Shown here: positions 17,413 to 25,612 of the stretch, piece after piece
How positions within the stretch are numbered: the first letter of the stretch is position 1
Layout: each line of letters starts with the position of its first letter
From: DATKCA01 sp035544675
GTDB taxonomy: Bacteria > Acidobacteriota > Thermoanaerobaculia > Gp7-AA8
Assembly: GCA_035544675.1 (NCBI GenBank)
Contig: DATKCA010000055.1
Location: forward strand, 1-31,937
Direction: 5' to 3'
DNA: 31,937 nt
The notes under the pieces: generated by a model
Database searches by the model: none
The model's input: the letters and a program-made list of their open reading frames with translations, nothing else
What the model was told of the DNA's origin: nothing
Program-made: the position numbers and the translations under genes

Positions 17413-17458
17413 GGGACCTCGCGGATCTGTTAAGCGATGGAACCGATTCCGATAATAC

Positions 17459-17483
17459 GTTAAATTCTGAGACGAATTTTAAC
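17459..17483. promoter_or_regulatory. AT-rich inverted repeat between fic and the PLD gene
   Basis: GTTAAATTC (17459-17467) and GAATTTTAAC (17474-17483) pair with one extra T, around TGAGAC. It starts directly after the fic stop codon and lies 46 bases before the PLD start. In such GC-rich DNA this AT-rich symmetry stands out: it could be an operator or weak terminator. Confidence 0.45.
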
Positions 17484-18566
17484 CTATTTGGCTAGCAGTC
17501 TCAGGAACGGGTCATTGATGAAGTAGACCTCGCGGCCCACTTTTACCGCGCGCAGCAGCTTGAGATCGGCAAGCTTCTGAAGATACTTCGAGGCGGTCTG
17601 GCGTGTGGCCAGCTTGTCGCGCTCCAGGAAACGGATCTTGCAGTAGGGCTGACGGAAGACGGTCTCGACCAGGTCCTTCGAGTAGATCCGTGGCGCTTCG
17701 TTCTTGATACGACCAACCCAGTGATCCATCAGCTCCCGAATGGCCATGATCTTCCCGCGGGTATGAGTCGCCATCGTCTCCACAGCCTCGAGCATGTAGA
17801 GAATCCACGGCTCCCACGCCCCCTTCTCCGTCACGCTGCGCAGACCGCCGTAGTAATCGCTCTTCCTCTCGATGATGAAACGCGAGAGGTACAGCACCGG
17901 GATGTCGAGTAGCTTGCGTTCGACGAGGAACAGAAGGTTCAGGATCCTGCCGGCACGACCGTTCCCGTCGGTGAACGGATGGATCGCCTCGAACTGGTAG
18001 TGCATGACCGCGAGCTTCACCAACGGGTCGAGATCATCATCTTTCCTCGGATACAGGAAGTTCTCGAGGTTGCCGAGGAGATCGCGAATTTTCGTCTCAC
18101 CTTCGGGCGGTGTGCAGATGACCCGCCCGTTCGGAGTGGCCAGCTTCGTTCCCGGGACGGCGCGAACTCGCAGGTCGATACGCCGGATGATGGAAACGAT
18201 CTCTTCGAACAGGCGCGTCGATAACGGCCGGTTCCCCAGCTTGATCGCCTCGTATCCAAACCAGAGCGCCTCGTGATAGCCGAGAACTTCTTTGGTCTGA
18301 GGATCGGTCGCGCGACCCTCGTCTGCGAATGCACGATACAACTCATCCTGCGTTGTGACGACGTTCTCGATCTCGCTGGAGAGGCGCGCTTCCTGTAAGC
18401 CGATCGCATCGATCAGCACGCGCTGATTCGGGATCAGATGACCCGTCCCCTTGAGCTCCGCGAGTGCGGTCCGCGCGGCGATGGCTTTCTTCAGAACACG
18501 CTTCGTCTCGAGCTCGGCTCTTGGAGGAAGGAGCGGAAGATCGTTATACGGGCGGTTTCGGTCCAT
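17484..18566 (-). CDS. Fic-domain protein (AMPylase, N-terminally self-inhibited class II)
   Basis: 360 residues from ATG 18566. The catalytic loop HPFTDGNGRAGR at 196-207 fits H-P-F-x-D/E-G-N-G-R-x-x-R, with His196 as general base. Upstream, SSEIEN at 63-68 matches the inhibitory helix motif S/T-x-x-x-E-N/G, in which Glu67 blocks ATP gamma-phosphate binding; this defines class II Fic proteins. The C-terminus (KLATRQTASKYLQKLADLKLLRAVKVGREVYF) is a winged-helix-like DNA-binding domain, as in SoFic-type proteins. Such enzymes transfer AMP from ATP to protein Tyr/Thr/Ser and sometimes to themselves. It starts 24 nt after addA, so it may be in the addBA transcript, and is followed by a truncated PLD gene. 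Confidence 0.93.
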   Translation of the reverse strand: MDRNRPYNDLPLLPPRAELETKRVLKKAIAARTALAELKGTGHLIPNQRVLIDAIGLQEARLSSEIENVVTTQDELYRAFADEGRATDPQTKEVLGYHEALWFGYEAIKLGNRPLSTRLFEEIVSIIRRIDLRVRAVPGTKLATPNGRVICTPPEGETKIRDLLGNLENFLYPRKDDDLDPLVKLAVMHYQFEAIHPFTDGNGRAGRILNLLFLVERKLLDIPVLYLSRFIIERKSDYYGGLRSVTEKGAWEPWILYMLEAVETMATHTRGKIMAIRELMDHWVGRIKNEAPRIYSKDLVETVFRQPYCKIRFLERDKLATRQTASKYLQKLADLKLLRAVKVGREVYFINDPFLRLLAK

Positions 18567-18590
18567 TTCAGATTCAGCGCCGTGCGCTCT

Positions 18591-21500
18591 TCAATTCACC
18601 CATTTTTCCACCAACCCGTCCACGAAGAACAATCCGCCCCGCGCCGGCGCGCCGGTGAGCCGCGACCAGAACTGCGCGTAATGCCGCACCTGCGGCGTGT
18701 AATACGCCGTCAGCGCGTCGAGCCGGCCGGCCGTCGCATCCGACTTGTAGTCGACGACGAACCACTCCCCTCCCTCGCGGAAGACCAGGTCGATCGCGCC
18801 GTGCAGGAGCGTGCTCGGCGGGCTGGGCGGGAGGCCGAGCTCCGTGGCCGGGACTTCGATGGCGAAAGGAATCTCGACGTAGCGCTCGTCGGCCGACTTC
18901 ACCCGCTGCCAGAGCGGCGAGGACTGCACCGCCTCGACCACCCGCATGACGTCGGGAAGCTCGACCACGTCGCGCTCCTCATCCTTCAATAGATTCTCCG
19001 CGTAGAGCCGCACGTCGAGAGACTCGTCGCGCAGCATCGCCTCGAACAGCCGGTGCAGCACCCGCCCCCACGACATCCCCTTGCCGAGCCCTTCCTCGGC
19101 ACGAACCAGCTCGGCGTGACTGGCATGCGCGATCTTCGTGATCGGCAGGACCGAGTACGACGTCTCCTTCGCCGCCGCGAAGCGCGAGGCGATCTCGCCT
19201 CTCGCCGCGGCGAACTGCTGCACGGCGGGCGGCTGGGCGGCAGGAGCGGCCGCGATTTCCGGCGGCATGGTCAGGCGTTCGCGCACGCGCGAGGCCAGCT
19301 CGCGCCACGCGCCGCCCACTCCTTTCGCCGTCTGCCGGAAGCCGACCACCAGCATCCGCCTGGCTCTGGTCGCCGCCACGTAAAGCAGGCGCATGGTCTC
19401 GGCACGCCGGAACTCCTTCTCCGTCGCCTTGTATCCGTCCCACCCGCGCGGCACGGCCAGGTCCTTGGTCCCTTGCCCCCACGCCCGCGTGATCAGGATG
19501 TGCCCGCGTGACTCCTCGCCGCTGCGGTCGACGTACAGCTCGGTTGCGAACTCGTGCTCCTTCACCGGATCGATCAGGAACACCACGGGCGCCTCGAGGC
19601 CTTTGACCTGGTGGAGGTTCATGAGCCGCACCGCATCAGTCCGGGCCGGGTCGATGTCCAGCTCCTCGATGTCCGGCTCGCTGGCCAGCAGATCCTCGAA
19701 CTGCTCGACGATGGCGGCCAGCGACTCGCCGCGCGAGGACGATTCCCGGGCGATGTTCAGCGCCAGAAGAAGGTTTCCCGTTCTCGTGCCGGGGCGTTCG
19801 TGCGACGCGGCCAGCGGAAGGAGGCCGATGCGCTCGATGACACGCGCGATCGTCGCGGCCGGCGGATGCTTCTTCGCGTCCGCGATGGCGTCGCGCAGGA
19901 TGGCCAGTCCCACCGCGATCCGCTCGTCGGCCCCCACGGGGACATCCTTGAACGGCGAGAATTTTCCGCCGGCCTGCACGAAGCGGTAGAGCGCATCGTC
20001 ATCCGCGCCGCTCAGCGGGCCCCGCAGGAACGCCACGATGGAGATCTCGTCGTCCGGGTCGGCGATGGCGCGGAGCAGCGGCAGCGCGTCCGCGAGCGCG
20101 CCGGCGTCCTTGAAGGCTTTGCTGCCGGTGATTTCGTACGGGATGCGGGCGCGCTCGAACGCGCGCGCGAACAGCGCGAGGCGCGGACGCTGCCAGCTCA
20201 CCAGGAGGATGTCGGAGAACCGCAGCTCCTCCCCGACCGAGCGGAGGATCCAGTCCGCGACCCAGGCCGCCTCCGACTCGGTGTCGGTGCTCTCCAATGA
20301 ATAGATGCCGGTGCGCCCGCCGCCGCTCGCTCCCGATTGCGCGACGATGTGCGGCGCCTGCCGGCCGGCCTCGACGTCCGCCGCCGTGAACAGCGTCGAG
20401 AACGCGTCGTTCACGAACGTGCAGATCACGGGAGTGGAGCGGAAGTTGGTCGACAGCTCCACGATCAGCCCACCGCCCTCGTCGATCCTCCTCCGCACGT
20501 CGAGGTAGGTGGTGATGTCGGCGCGCCGGAACCTGTAGATGGACTGCTTGGGATCGCCGACGATGAAGAGCGAGCCGGGACGGGGGCGCAGCTTCCGCCA
20601 GTTCTTCTCCGCCAACTCTTCTCCCGTCAGATAGAAGAGGATCTCGGCCTGCAGCGGATCGGTGTCCTGGAACTCGTCGACCAACAGGTGCGTGAAGCGC
20701 CGCTGGAAGTAGCGGCGCACGGCGATGTGGTCGCGCAGCATGTCCCGCGCGCAGACCAGAAGATCCTGGAACGTGAGCGTGCCGTGGAGGCGCCGCTCCG
20801 CCGCGAACGCGGCCGCCGCGGGCCGGAGCACCTCCAGCGCGATGCCGTGCACGTGCTCGCGCCAGCGCTGCACGGCCGGACGCAGCTCGTCGTTGACGAA
20901 TTCCGCATACGCTTCCCACAGGCGCTTGGCGGTCTTCCCGTCCGGCCAGAGCTTCTGCGTCGGCTTGTGCTTGGCGTGGTTGGCCTCGTCGAGGAACGCG
21001 AACTGCTCGAACGGATCGTCGAGGTCGGCGCTCCTGCGCTGCCGCAGCAGCGTGACGATCATCTTCTCGAACGGGTCGGGCTTGTGTGTCTTGTCTTTCG
21101 GCAGATGCGGCTCGATCTGGTCGAGATGCACGAGGAGCGCATCGACGACGCGGCGCAGATCGGGACGGTCGCTTCGCTCCGACACGAGAACGACGTCGGG
21201 ATACTCGACCACGCGCTCGAACGCCCCTCGCAGCGACTTCCGGTCCAGACCCACCTCGAGCGCCTCGGCCAGAAGCGGGTTGCCGGCGATGTTCTCCTCC
21301 TCGTACCAGCGGTTCCAGAACTCCGCGGTGGCACGCCTGGCCGCGACCTCGTCCAGCTCTTCGAACTCGGGGTCGAGGCCCGCTTCGACGGGACGCTCGC
21401 GGAGCAGCCGCGCGCAGAACGCGTGGGTCGTACCGATGAAGCCGCGGTCGATCTCCTTGAGCGCGTCGCGAAGGAAGATGCTGATCTGCCTTTCCTCCCT

Positions 21501-21725
21501 CGAGGCACGCTCGACCGCTTCCTGAAAGCGCTCCCGCAGCTGCGCGGCGGCCTTGACGGTGAACGTGATCGCGGCGATCGACGACGCGCGCGCCTTGCCG
21601 TTGCGCACCAGGTTCACCATCCTGTCGACGAGGCTGGTCGTCTTTCCGGTCCCGGCGGCGGCCTCGACGAGCATCGTCACGTCGAGCTTCGTGCGGATCG
21701 CCTGGCGCGCCTCTGCGTCGGTCAT
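18591..21725 (-). CDS. addA: Helicase-nuclease AddA (UvrD/RecB-like)
   Basis: 1044 residues; shorter than Bacillus AddA (about 1230). Walker A AAAGTGKTT at 22-30, ITFTVKAAAQLRER (motif Ia), Walker B DEFQDT with Asp350-Glu351, SIYRFRRADI (motif III region), LSTNFRS (motif IV), LMNLHQVKGLEAPVVFL (motif V) and LLYVAATRARRMLVV (motif VI) are all present. The C-terminal nuclease domain has HGAIDLVFREGGEWFVVDYKSD, with the D-Y-K at 992-994 of the PD-(D/E)XK site. With AddB it unwinds and degrades double-strand ends and loads RecA at recombination hotspots. The start overlaps the addB stop by four bases (ATGA), showing tight coupling. fic follows 24 nt downstream. Confidence 0.95.
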   Translation of the reverse strand: MTDAEARQAIRTKLDVTMLVEAAAGTGKTTSLVDRMVNLVRNGKARASSIAAITFTVKAAAQLRERFQEAVERASREERQISIFLRDALKEIDRGFIGTTHAFCARLLRERPVEAGLDPEFEELDEVAARRATAEFWNRWYEEENIAGNPLLAEALEVGLDRKSLRGAFERVVEYPDVVLVSERSDRPDLRRVVDALLVHLDQIEPHLPKDKTHKPDPFEKMIVTLLRQRRSADLDDPFEQFAFLDEANHAKHKPTQKLWPDGKTAKRLWEAYAEFVNDELRPAVQRWREHVHGIALEVLRPAAAAFAAERRLHGTLTFQDLLVCARDMLRDHIAVRRYFQRRFTHLLVDEFQDTDPLQAEILFYLTGEELAEKNWRKLRPRPGSLFIVGDPKQSIYRFRRADITTYLDVRRRIDEGGGLIVELSTNFRSTPVICTFVNDAFSTLFTAADVEAGRQAPHIVAQSGASGGGRTGIYSLESTDTESEAAWVADWILRSVGEELRFSDILLVSWQRPRLALFARAFERARIPYEITGSKAFKDAGALADALPLLRAIADPDDEISIVAFLRGPLSGADDDALYRFVQAGGKFSPFKDVPVGADERIAVGLAILRDAIADAKKHPPAATIARVIERIGLLPLAASHERPGTRTGNLLLALNIARESSSRGESLAAIVEQFEDLLASEPDIEELDIDPARTDAVRLMNLHQVKGLEAPVVFLIDPVKEHEFATELYVDRSGEESRGHILITRAWGQGTKDLAVPRGWDGYKATEKEFRRAETMRLLYVAATRARRMLVVGFRQTAKGVGGAWRELASRVRERLTMPPEIAAAPAAQPPAVQQFAAARGEIASRFAAAKETSYSVLPITKIAHASHAELVRAEEGLGKGMSWGRVLHRLFEAMLRDESLDVRLYAENLLKDEERDVVELPDVMRVVEAVQSSPLWQRVKSADERYVEIPFAIEVPATELGLPPSPPSTLLHGAIDLVFREGGEWFVVDYKSDATAGRLDALTAYYTPQVRHYAQFWSRLTGAPARGGLFFVDGLVEKWVN

Positions 21726-24472
21726 GGAATCCCCTGCAGCTTCTGCCAGGCCTGCACCGCCGGATCACCCGCGTTGCGCGCGAGCTTCGCGAACATCCGC
21801 TCGGCGGCCGGACCGCACACGGACTTGAAGTCGCAGAACCGGCAGGTGTCCGCGGTGCCGTGCGGAAAGAATCCGCGCGCCACCACATCGAAGAGCGAGT
21901 TCAGCGCGTCCGTCAGCTCCCCATCGGTGCACTGGCGCGTGACCCGCGCGCCGCCGCCCCTGGCTGTCGGGAACAGATAGCCTGACCGCGTCACGCGACC
22001 GCCCAGGATCGCTTCGGCGGCGCGGGCGTAGATGGCGTGCTGGATCTTGGTCCCGCAAGCCAGCACTCCGCCGCGGTCGAACGTGTACGTGCTTCCCGAC
22101 TTGTAGTCCCACACGTGCCACTCGTCCGCGGTCTCGTCGTGGTCGATCCGGTCGATGCGACCGCGCAGCAGCAGCGACGATCCGCGCCCGAGCGGGAGCG
22201 TGAACTCGAACGGAATCTCGAAATGCTTCGGCGTCACCGTTCGACACGCATCCGCCTCGGTGCGCAGGAAGATCGCCGCGGTATCGAGAAGGTCCGAGCG
22301 CCGCTTCTGGAACGCGGCCTCGCTCGGCGGCGGGATGTCGTCGCGCCACCGCACCAGCTCCGCCTCGATGATGTCGTGCATCCGCGGCAGAAACTCCATC
22401 GACGGCTTCTGCCCCGCCGCGCACAGCTCCGTCATCGCCGACTGCAGGATCTCGTGCATGAGCGTGCCGAACTCGTTCGGCGCCAGCCAGGTGTCCTGCT
22501 CGTACACGATCTCGTCGAGCGGCCGGAGCCCGAGGATCCGCTGCAGGAAGTGGCGGTAGGGACAGCCGGCCATGTTCTCGAGCTGCGAGGCCGAATAGAC
22601 CTTCGCGTTGAGCCGCGGGTCGAGCACTTCGACCGGCGCGTCGATCAGACCGTCCCACTTCGTGATCTCGTCGCCCTCGCGCGCGGCCTCTGCTTCGGCG
22701 CCGGCCGCGAGATTTGGGTAGAGCTGCGCGGGTGAGGACACCCGCGCTCCATTGAATCTCTGGTACAGCCACCAGTCCGAGGGGGTCAGCGGGACGGAGT
22801 CGACGAAGCCCTCCCGCGCGATGCCGCTCCCGACCTCCTCGTACGTAGCGTCGGGCTTGCCGGATGCGCGATACATCTCGAGCAGCCCGCTCGACGGAAA
22901 GCGCTCGCGCCGGTCGTGGATCGTGAGCGAGGCGTAGGAGAGCGAGACGTGCGCGTCCGCGGCGCGGGCCAGCAGGCGGTGGAACTGCTCGGTGGTGCGC
23001 TGGGGGCGGTCACCGACCACCGGGATGCCGATGGCCAGGCGCTCGACGTCGAGGATGATCGGATCCTGCAGGCCGCTCCCGGGATGTTTCGACTCATCGA
23101 GGCCGGCCACGAACATCCGCTTTCTCCCGGCCCAGCCGCCCGCACGCGCCGGAGCGACGTGAAGAAAACCGGGGCGGGGATTGCTCGCCGATACGTGGAG
23201 GCTGCGAACGGCTTCGGAGAGGCCGCCCAGGTCGGTGGCGTTCCACTGGACGGCGTCGAGCTCGTCGAGCATGCGCCGGAGGGCCTCCCTGGCCATGGCA
23301 TCGACTTCGTTGCGCACGTGCGCGAACCTGGCCACGAACGCCGACGTGGCCTTCGCTGCGGAGACGCCGTCGATCATCGCCAGCATCCCGGCAAGGATCT
23401 CGTGCGCGGCCTGCGCGGCTTCGCGCGTGGAGTCGGTGATCTCCTCCCTGGCCAGCAGAATGTCGATGCGCGGAAGGTAGCGATCGCGGCCCCAGCCGAT
23501 GCGCGCGCGGCGGAGGATGCGCGCGAGGCTCGGCGACGCGAATGCGCCGGCGCGCGCGGCACGCTGCAGCTCGACGGCATGAAAGCCTTCGCCGATCCAG
23601 CTCAGGAATGCCAGCGCCGCCTGCCCCGGCCGCGTGTAATGCGCCGCGATCCCCTCGGCGAACGTGCAGGGAATCTCGTACTCCGCGGCCAGCTCGTACG
23701 CGAGCGGCAGGTAGGGGTCGCGCGTCGTGTAGATGATCTCGGCGTCGTCGAACGGCATCCGCGAATCGAGGATGCTGCGGAACGCCCCCCGCAGCTCGTT
23801 CTCCTCGCCGGCGGCGCGGCGGAAGTCGACCTGGACAGGCAGGATGGCCTGTCCTTCGCTGCCGATCTTCTCGAAGGCGCCGGCGGCCAGCGTGAGGAGG
23901 CGCTCCTCGGTCGCGGTGAGCTCGACGTCCTCGACCACGATCCAGATCGCGTCAGAGGCGCCGGGACGCGGGGCGCCGCTCTCGAGCATGGAGATCGCGC
24001 GCGAGAGGACGCCGAAGCGGTCGATGTAGCGGCGGGCCGCCATCTCCTCGCTGTAGGCGTCGAGGATGCGAGTGAGGTCGGCGGCCTTGCGCGGATCTTC
24101 GAACGCCCCCGGCGTGATCGGCACGTTGGCGTGGCGCAGGTCGTCGATCGACTTCTGGATGGCGCGATGCAGTCCTGGCCTGTCCGCCAGCGCTCCGAAA
24201 TACGACGACTGGTCGAGCACGTGGTCGCAGGCGCGCTCGATGAGCGCCAGCGCCTGCGCGCGGGAGAGCACGGTGATGTCCTCCTTGGCCAGCGCGAAGC
24301 CGGCCACGGCGTCGGAGATCGTCCGCACCGTCTCCACGCGCAGGTTCACCCACGGCGTGCCGTTGTGGGCGATGGCATCCGTGATCTGGTGCCCGATGGC
24401 GAGCGACGGCACGACGAGGATCTTCTCGCGCAGGAGATGCTCGCGGCAGATCGCCTCGAGTCGTGATCGCAT
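21722..24472 (-). CDS. addB: AddB-like exonuclease subunit, PD-(D/E)XK with Fe-S cysteines
   Basis: 916 residues from ATG 24472. The C-terminal domain has RGRIDRIDHDETADEWHVWDYKSG, the D/D-Y-K nuclease core. Cys637 (MAGCPYRHF) and Cys877, Cys880, Cys886 (CRFCDFKSVC) match the split 4Fe-4S cluster that staples AddB-type nucleases. Mid-protein sequence (RKRMFVAGLDESKHPG, RTTEQFHRLLARAADAHVSLSYA) corresponds to the helicase-like part. The N-terminus ILVVPSLAIGHQI has no Walker A motif, unlike Bacillus AddB, so it should not hydrolyse ATP. Near residues 207-214 a palindromic repeat encodes GQAILPVQ between two helicase-like segments. First gene of a coupled addB-addA pair. Confidence 0.9.
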   Translation of the reverse strand: MRSRLEAICREHLLREKILVVPSLAIGHQITDAIAHNGTPWVNLRVETVRTISDAVAGFALAKEDITVLSRAQALALIERACDHVLDQSSYFGALADRPGLHRAIQKSIDDLRHANVPITPGAFEDPRKAADLTRILDAYSEEMAARRYIDRFGVLSRAISMLESGAPRPGASDAIWIVVEDVELTATEERLLTLAAGAFEKIGSEGQAILPVQVDFRRAAGEENELRGAFRSILDSRMPFDDAEIIYTTRDPYLPLAYELAAEYEIPCTFAEGIAAHYTRPGQAALAFLSWIGEGFHAVELQRAARAGAFASPSLARILRRARIGWGRDRYLPRIDILLAREEITDSTREAAQAAHEILAGMLAMIDGVSAAKATSAFVARFAHVRNEVDAMAREALRRMLDELDAVQWNATDLGGLSEAVRSLHVSASNPRPGFLHVAPARAGGWAGRKRMFVAGLDESKHPGSGLQDPIILDVERLAIGIPVVGDRPQRTTEQFHRLLARAADAHVSLSYASLTIHDRRERFPSSGLLEMYRASGKPDATYEEVGSGIAREGFVDSVPLTPSDWWLYQRFNGARVSSPAQLYPNLAAGAEAEAAREGDEITKWDGLIDAPVEVLDPRLNAKVYSASQLENMAGCPYRHFLQRILGLRPLDEIVYEQDTWLAPNEFGTLMHEILQSAMTELCAAGQKPSMEFLPRMHDIIEAELVRWRDDIPPPSEAAFQKRRSDLLDTAAIFLRTEADACRTVTPKHFEIPFEFTLPLGRGSSLLLRGRIDRIDHDETADEWHVWDYKSGSTYTFDRGGVLACGTKIQHAIYARAAEAILGGRVTRSGYLFPTARGGGARVTRQCTDGELTDALNSLFDVVARGFFPHGTADTCRFCDFKSVCGPAAERMFAKLARNAGDPAVQAWQKLQGIP
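23833..23854 (-). repeat. GGACAGGC palindromic repeat inside addB
   Basis: GGACAGGC, six bases AGGATG, then GCCTGTCC form an 8-bp palindrome within the addB reading frame. It matches the arms of the intergenic element at 15886-15951 at all but one of 22 positions. In the addB frame it reads G-Q-A-I-L-P-V-Q, flanked by FEKIGSE and VDFRRAAGE, so it looks like an in-frame repeat insertion tolerated by the protein. Confidence 0.7.
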
Positions 24473-24483
24473 GGGGGGCGATC

Positions 24484-24504
24484 AGATCACAGATCGTAGA
24501 TCGT
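24484..24504. repeat. Heptanucleotide tandem repeat, 3 units (AGATCGT)
   Basis: AGATCAC, AGATCGT, AGATCGT in direct succession, then a partial CGATC. It fills the short gap between the addB start and the stop of the beta-propeller gene upstream of it. Confidence 0.55.
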
Positions 24505-24509
24505 CGATC

Positions 24510-25511
24510 TCAATAGACGGGCACGCTGATCTGCGGGATCGTCGCGTAGAGCAGACGTCCCGTTGGTGACCACACGATCGAGCCGGGGGGCTCGAGGATC
24601 GCCACGCGCGTCGTGTTCGTCACGAGATCGAGAATGCCGAGGCCGTTGTCCGTGATGAAGGCGAGGGTGGTGGCGTGGGAGGGGTGGGGGGCAAGGCGTG
24701 AGGAATCGCGCAGCGGGATCATCGGAATCGACCGCAGGACCCGGGTGAAGGTCGCGCCGTCATCCATGGATCTATAGATAGCGCCGTCGCTGACGAGCCA
24801 GACCACTCCCTGCTGCGCGGCAGCGAACGCGATGCCGGTCAGCGGCGCAGGCGCCGGTTTGTTCATCCACGTTACGCCGCCGTCGCGCGACTCCCACAGC
24901 TCGTCGTCGCTCGCCGCGATCACGTGATCGAAGTCGAAGGGATCGACCGCGGCCGCGCGCAGCGTCTCACCGGCGATCGCGCCGCGGCGCAGCCACGTCG
25001 TTCCACCGTCGGAGGACGCATGGATGGCACCGGACGGCGCGATGGCGATGAGCCGGTCCGCATTCTCCCGATCGGCAGCAAGCGTGATCATGTCGTCAGG
25101 CAGCGACACCGTCTCCTCGCCCAGGCGCGTGATTCTGATCAGGACCGAGTCGCTCCACGCATACGCCGTTCCGCCGGATGCGGCCAGAAGTCGCGGCCGT
25201 TCCCCGGATATCGCCGCGCGCAGCTTCCACTCGCATCCGGCGTCGATGGACTGGTAGATGCCGTCGTCGAAGATCGCGAAGACGAGGTTCGGGACGTCGC
25301 TGACCTCAATCTCGCGCGGCGCGCCATCGAGCGCGGCGTTCGATTGCACGAGACCGGCCGCCCTGTTGTCGATGACGTACCAGAACGACGCACCCACCCG
25401 CCACGCATCACACACCGGCGTCCGCCACACCTCAGGCAGGCGCGTGGACCGGCCGCGGCCGTGTGCGGAGAGGCCCGCGAGGAGCATCAGAGCCAGAGCG
25501 AGACGGCGCAT
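24510..25511 (-). CDS. Exported Asp-box (BNR/VPS10-like) beta-propeller protein
   Basis: 333 residues from ATG 25511. A short hydrophobic N-terminus (LALALMLLAGLSAHG) is a probable signal peptide. Four Asp-box turns are visible: SIDAGCEW, SSDGGTTW, SRDGGVTW and SMDDGATF, spaced as blades of a beta-propeller, with intervening D-D-G-I-Y / SDGAIYRS-type strands. Such repeats occur in sialidases, sortilin-like proteins and photosystem assembly factors, but the sialidase Arg triad is not apparent, so an enzymatic role is not supported; binding or scaffolding in the periplasm is more likely. It is on the addBA strand, 37 bases upstream of addB, and a heptamer array lies at each end of the gene. Confidence 0.82.
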   Translation of the reverse strand: MRRLALALMLLAGLSAHGRGRSTRLPEVWRTPVCDAWRVGASFWYVIDNRAAGLVQSNAALDGAPREIEVSDVPNLVFAIFDDGIYQSIDAGCEWKLRAAISGERPRLLAASGGTAYAWSDSVLIRITRLGEETVSLPDDMITLAADRENADRLIAIAPSGAIHASSDGGTTWLRRGAIAGETLRAAAVDPFDFDHVIAASDDELWESRDGGVTWMNKPAPAPLTGIAFAAAQQGVVWLVSDGAIYRSMDDGATFTRVLRSIPMIPLRDSSRLAPHPSHATTLAFITDNGLGILDLVTNTTRVAILEPPGSIVWSPTGRLLYATIPQISVPVY

Positions 25512-25552
25512 CTGCCGTAACGCTGTTGCAATAACGCTGCTACCTCACGGAC

Positions 25553-25573
25553 TTAGTCCTTAGTCCTTAGGCC
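25553..25573. repeat. Heptanucleotide tandem repeat, 3 units (TTAGTCC)
   Basis: TTAGTCC, TTAGTCC, TTAGGCC run directly, 41 bases upstream of the beta-propeller start codon and 39 bases past the TonB-receptor stop. Same period as the other arrays but a different unit sequence. Confidence 0.55.
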
Positions 25574-25612
25574 TACTCGGGGCGCCGCTCCATCCGGACC
25601 AGGGGCGGTCTT

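Noticed and set aside
20337..24466. Long + strand frames antisense to addA and addB
   Set aside because: Low-complexity translations without domain signals; the minus strand carries full helicase and nuclease motifs.
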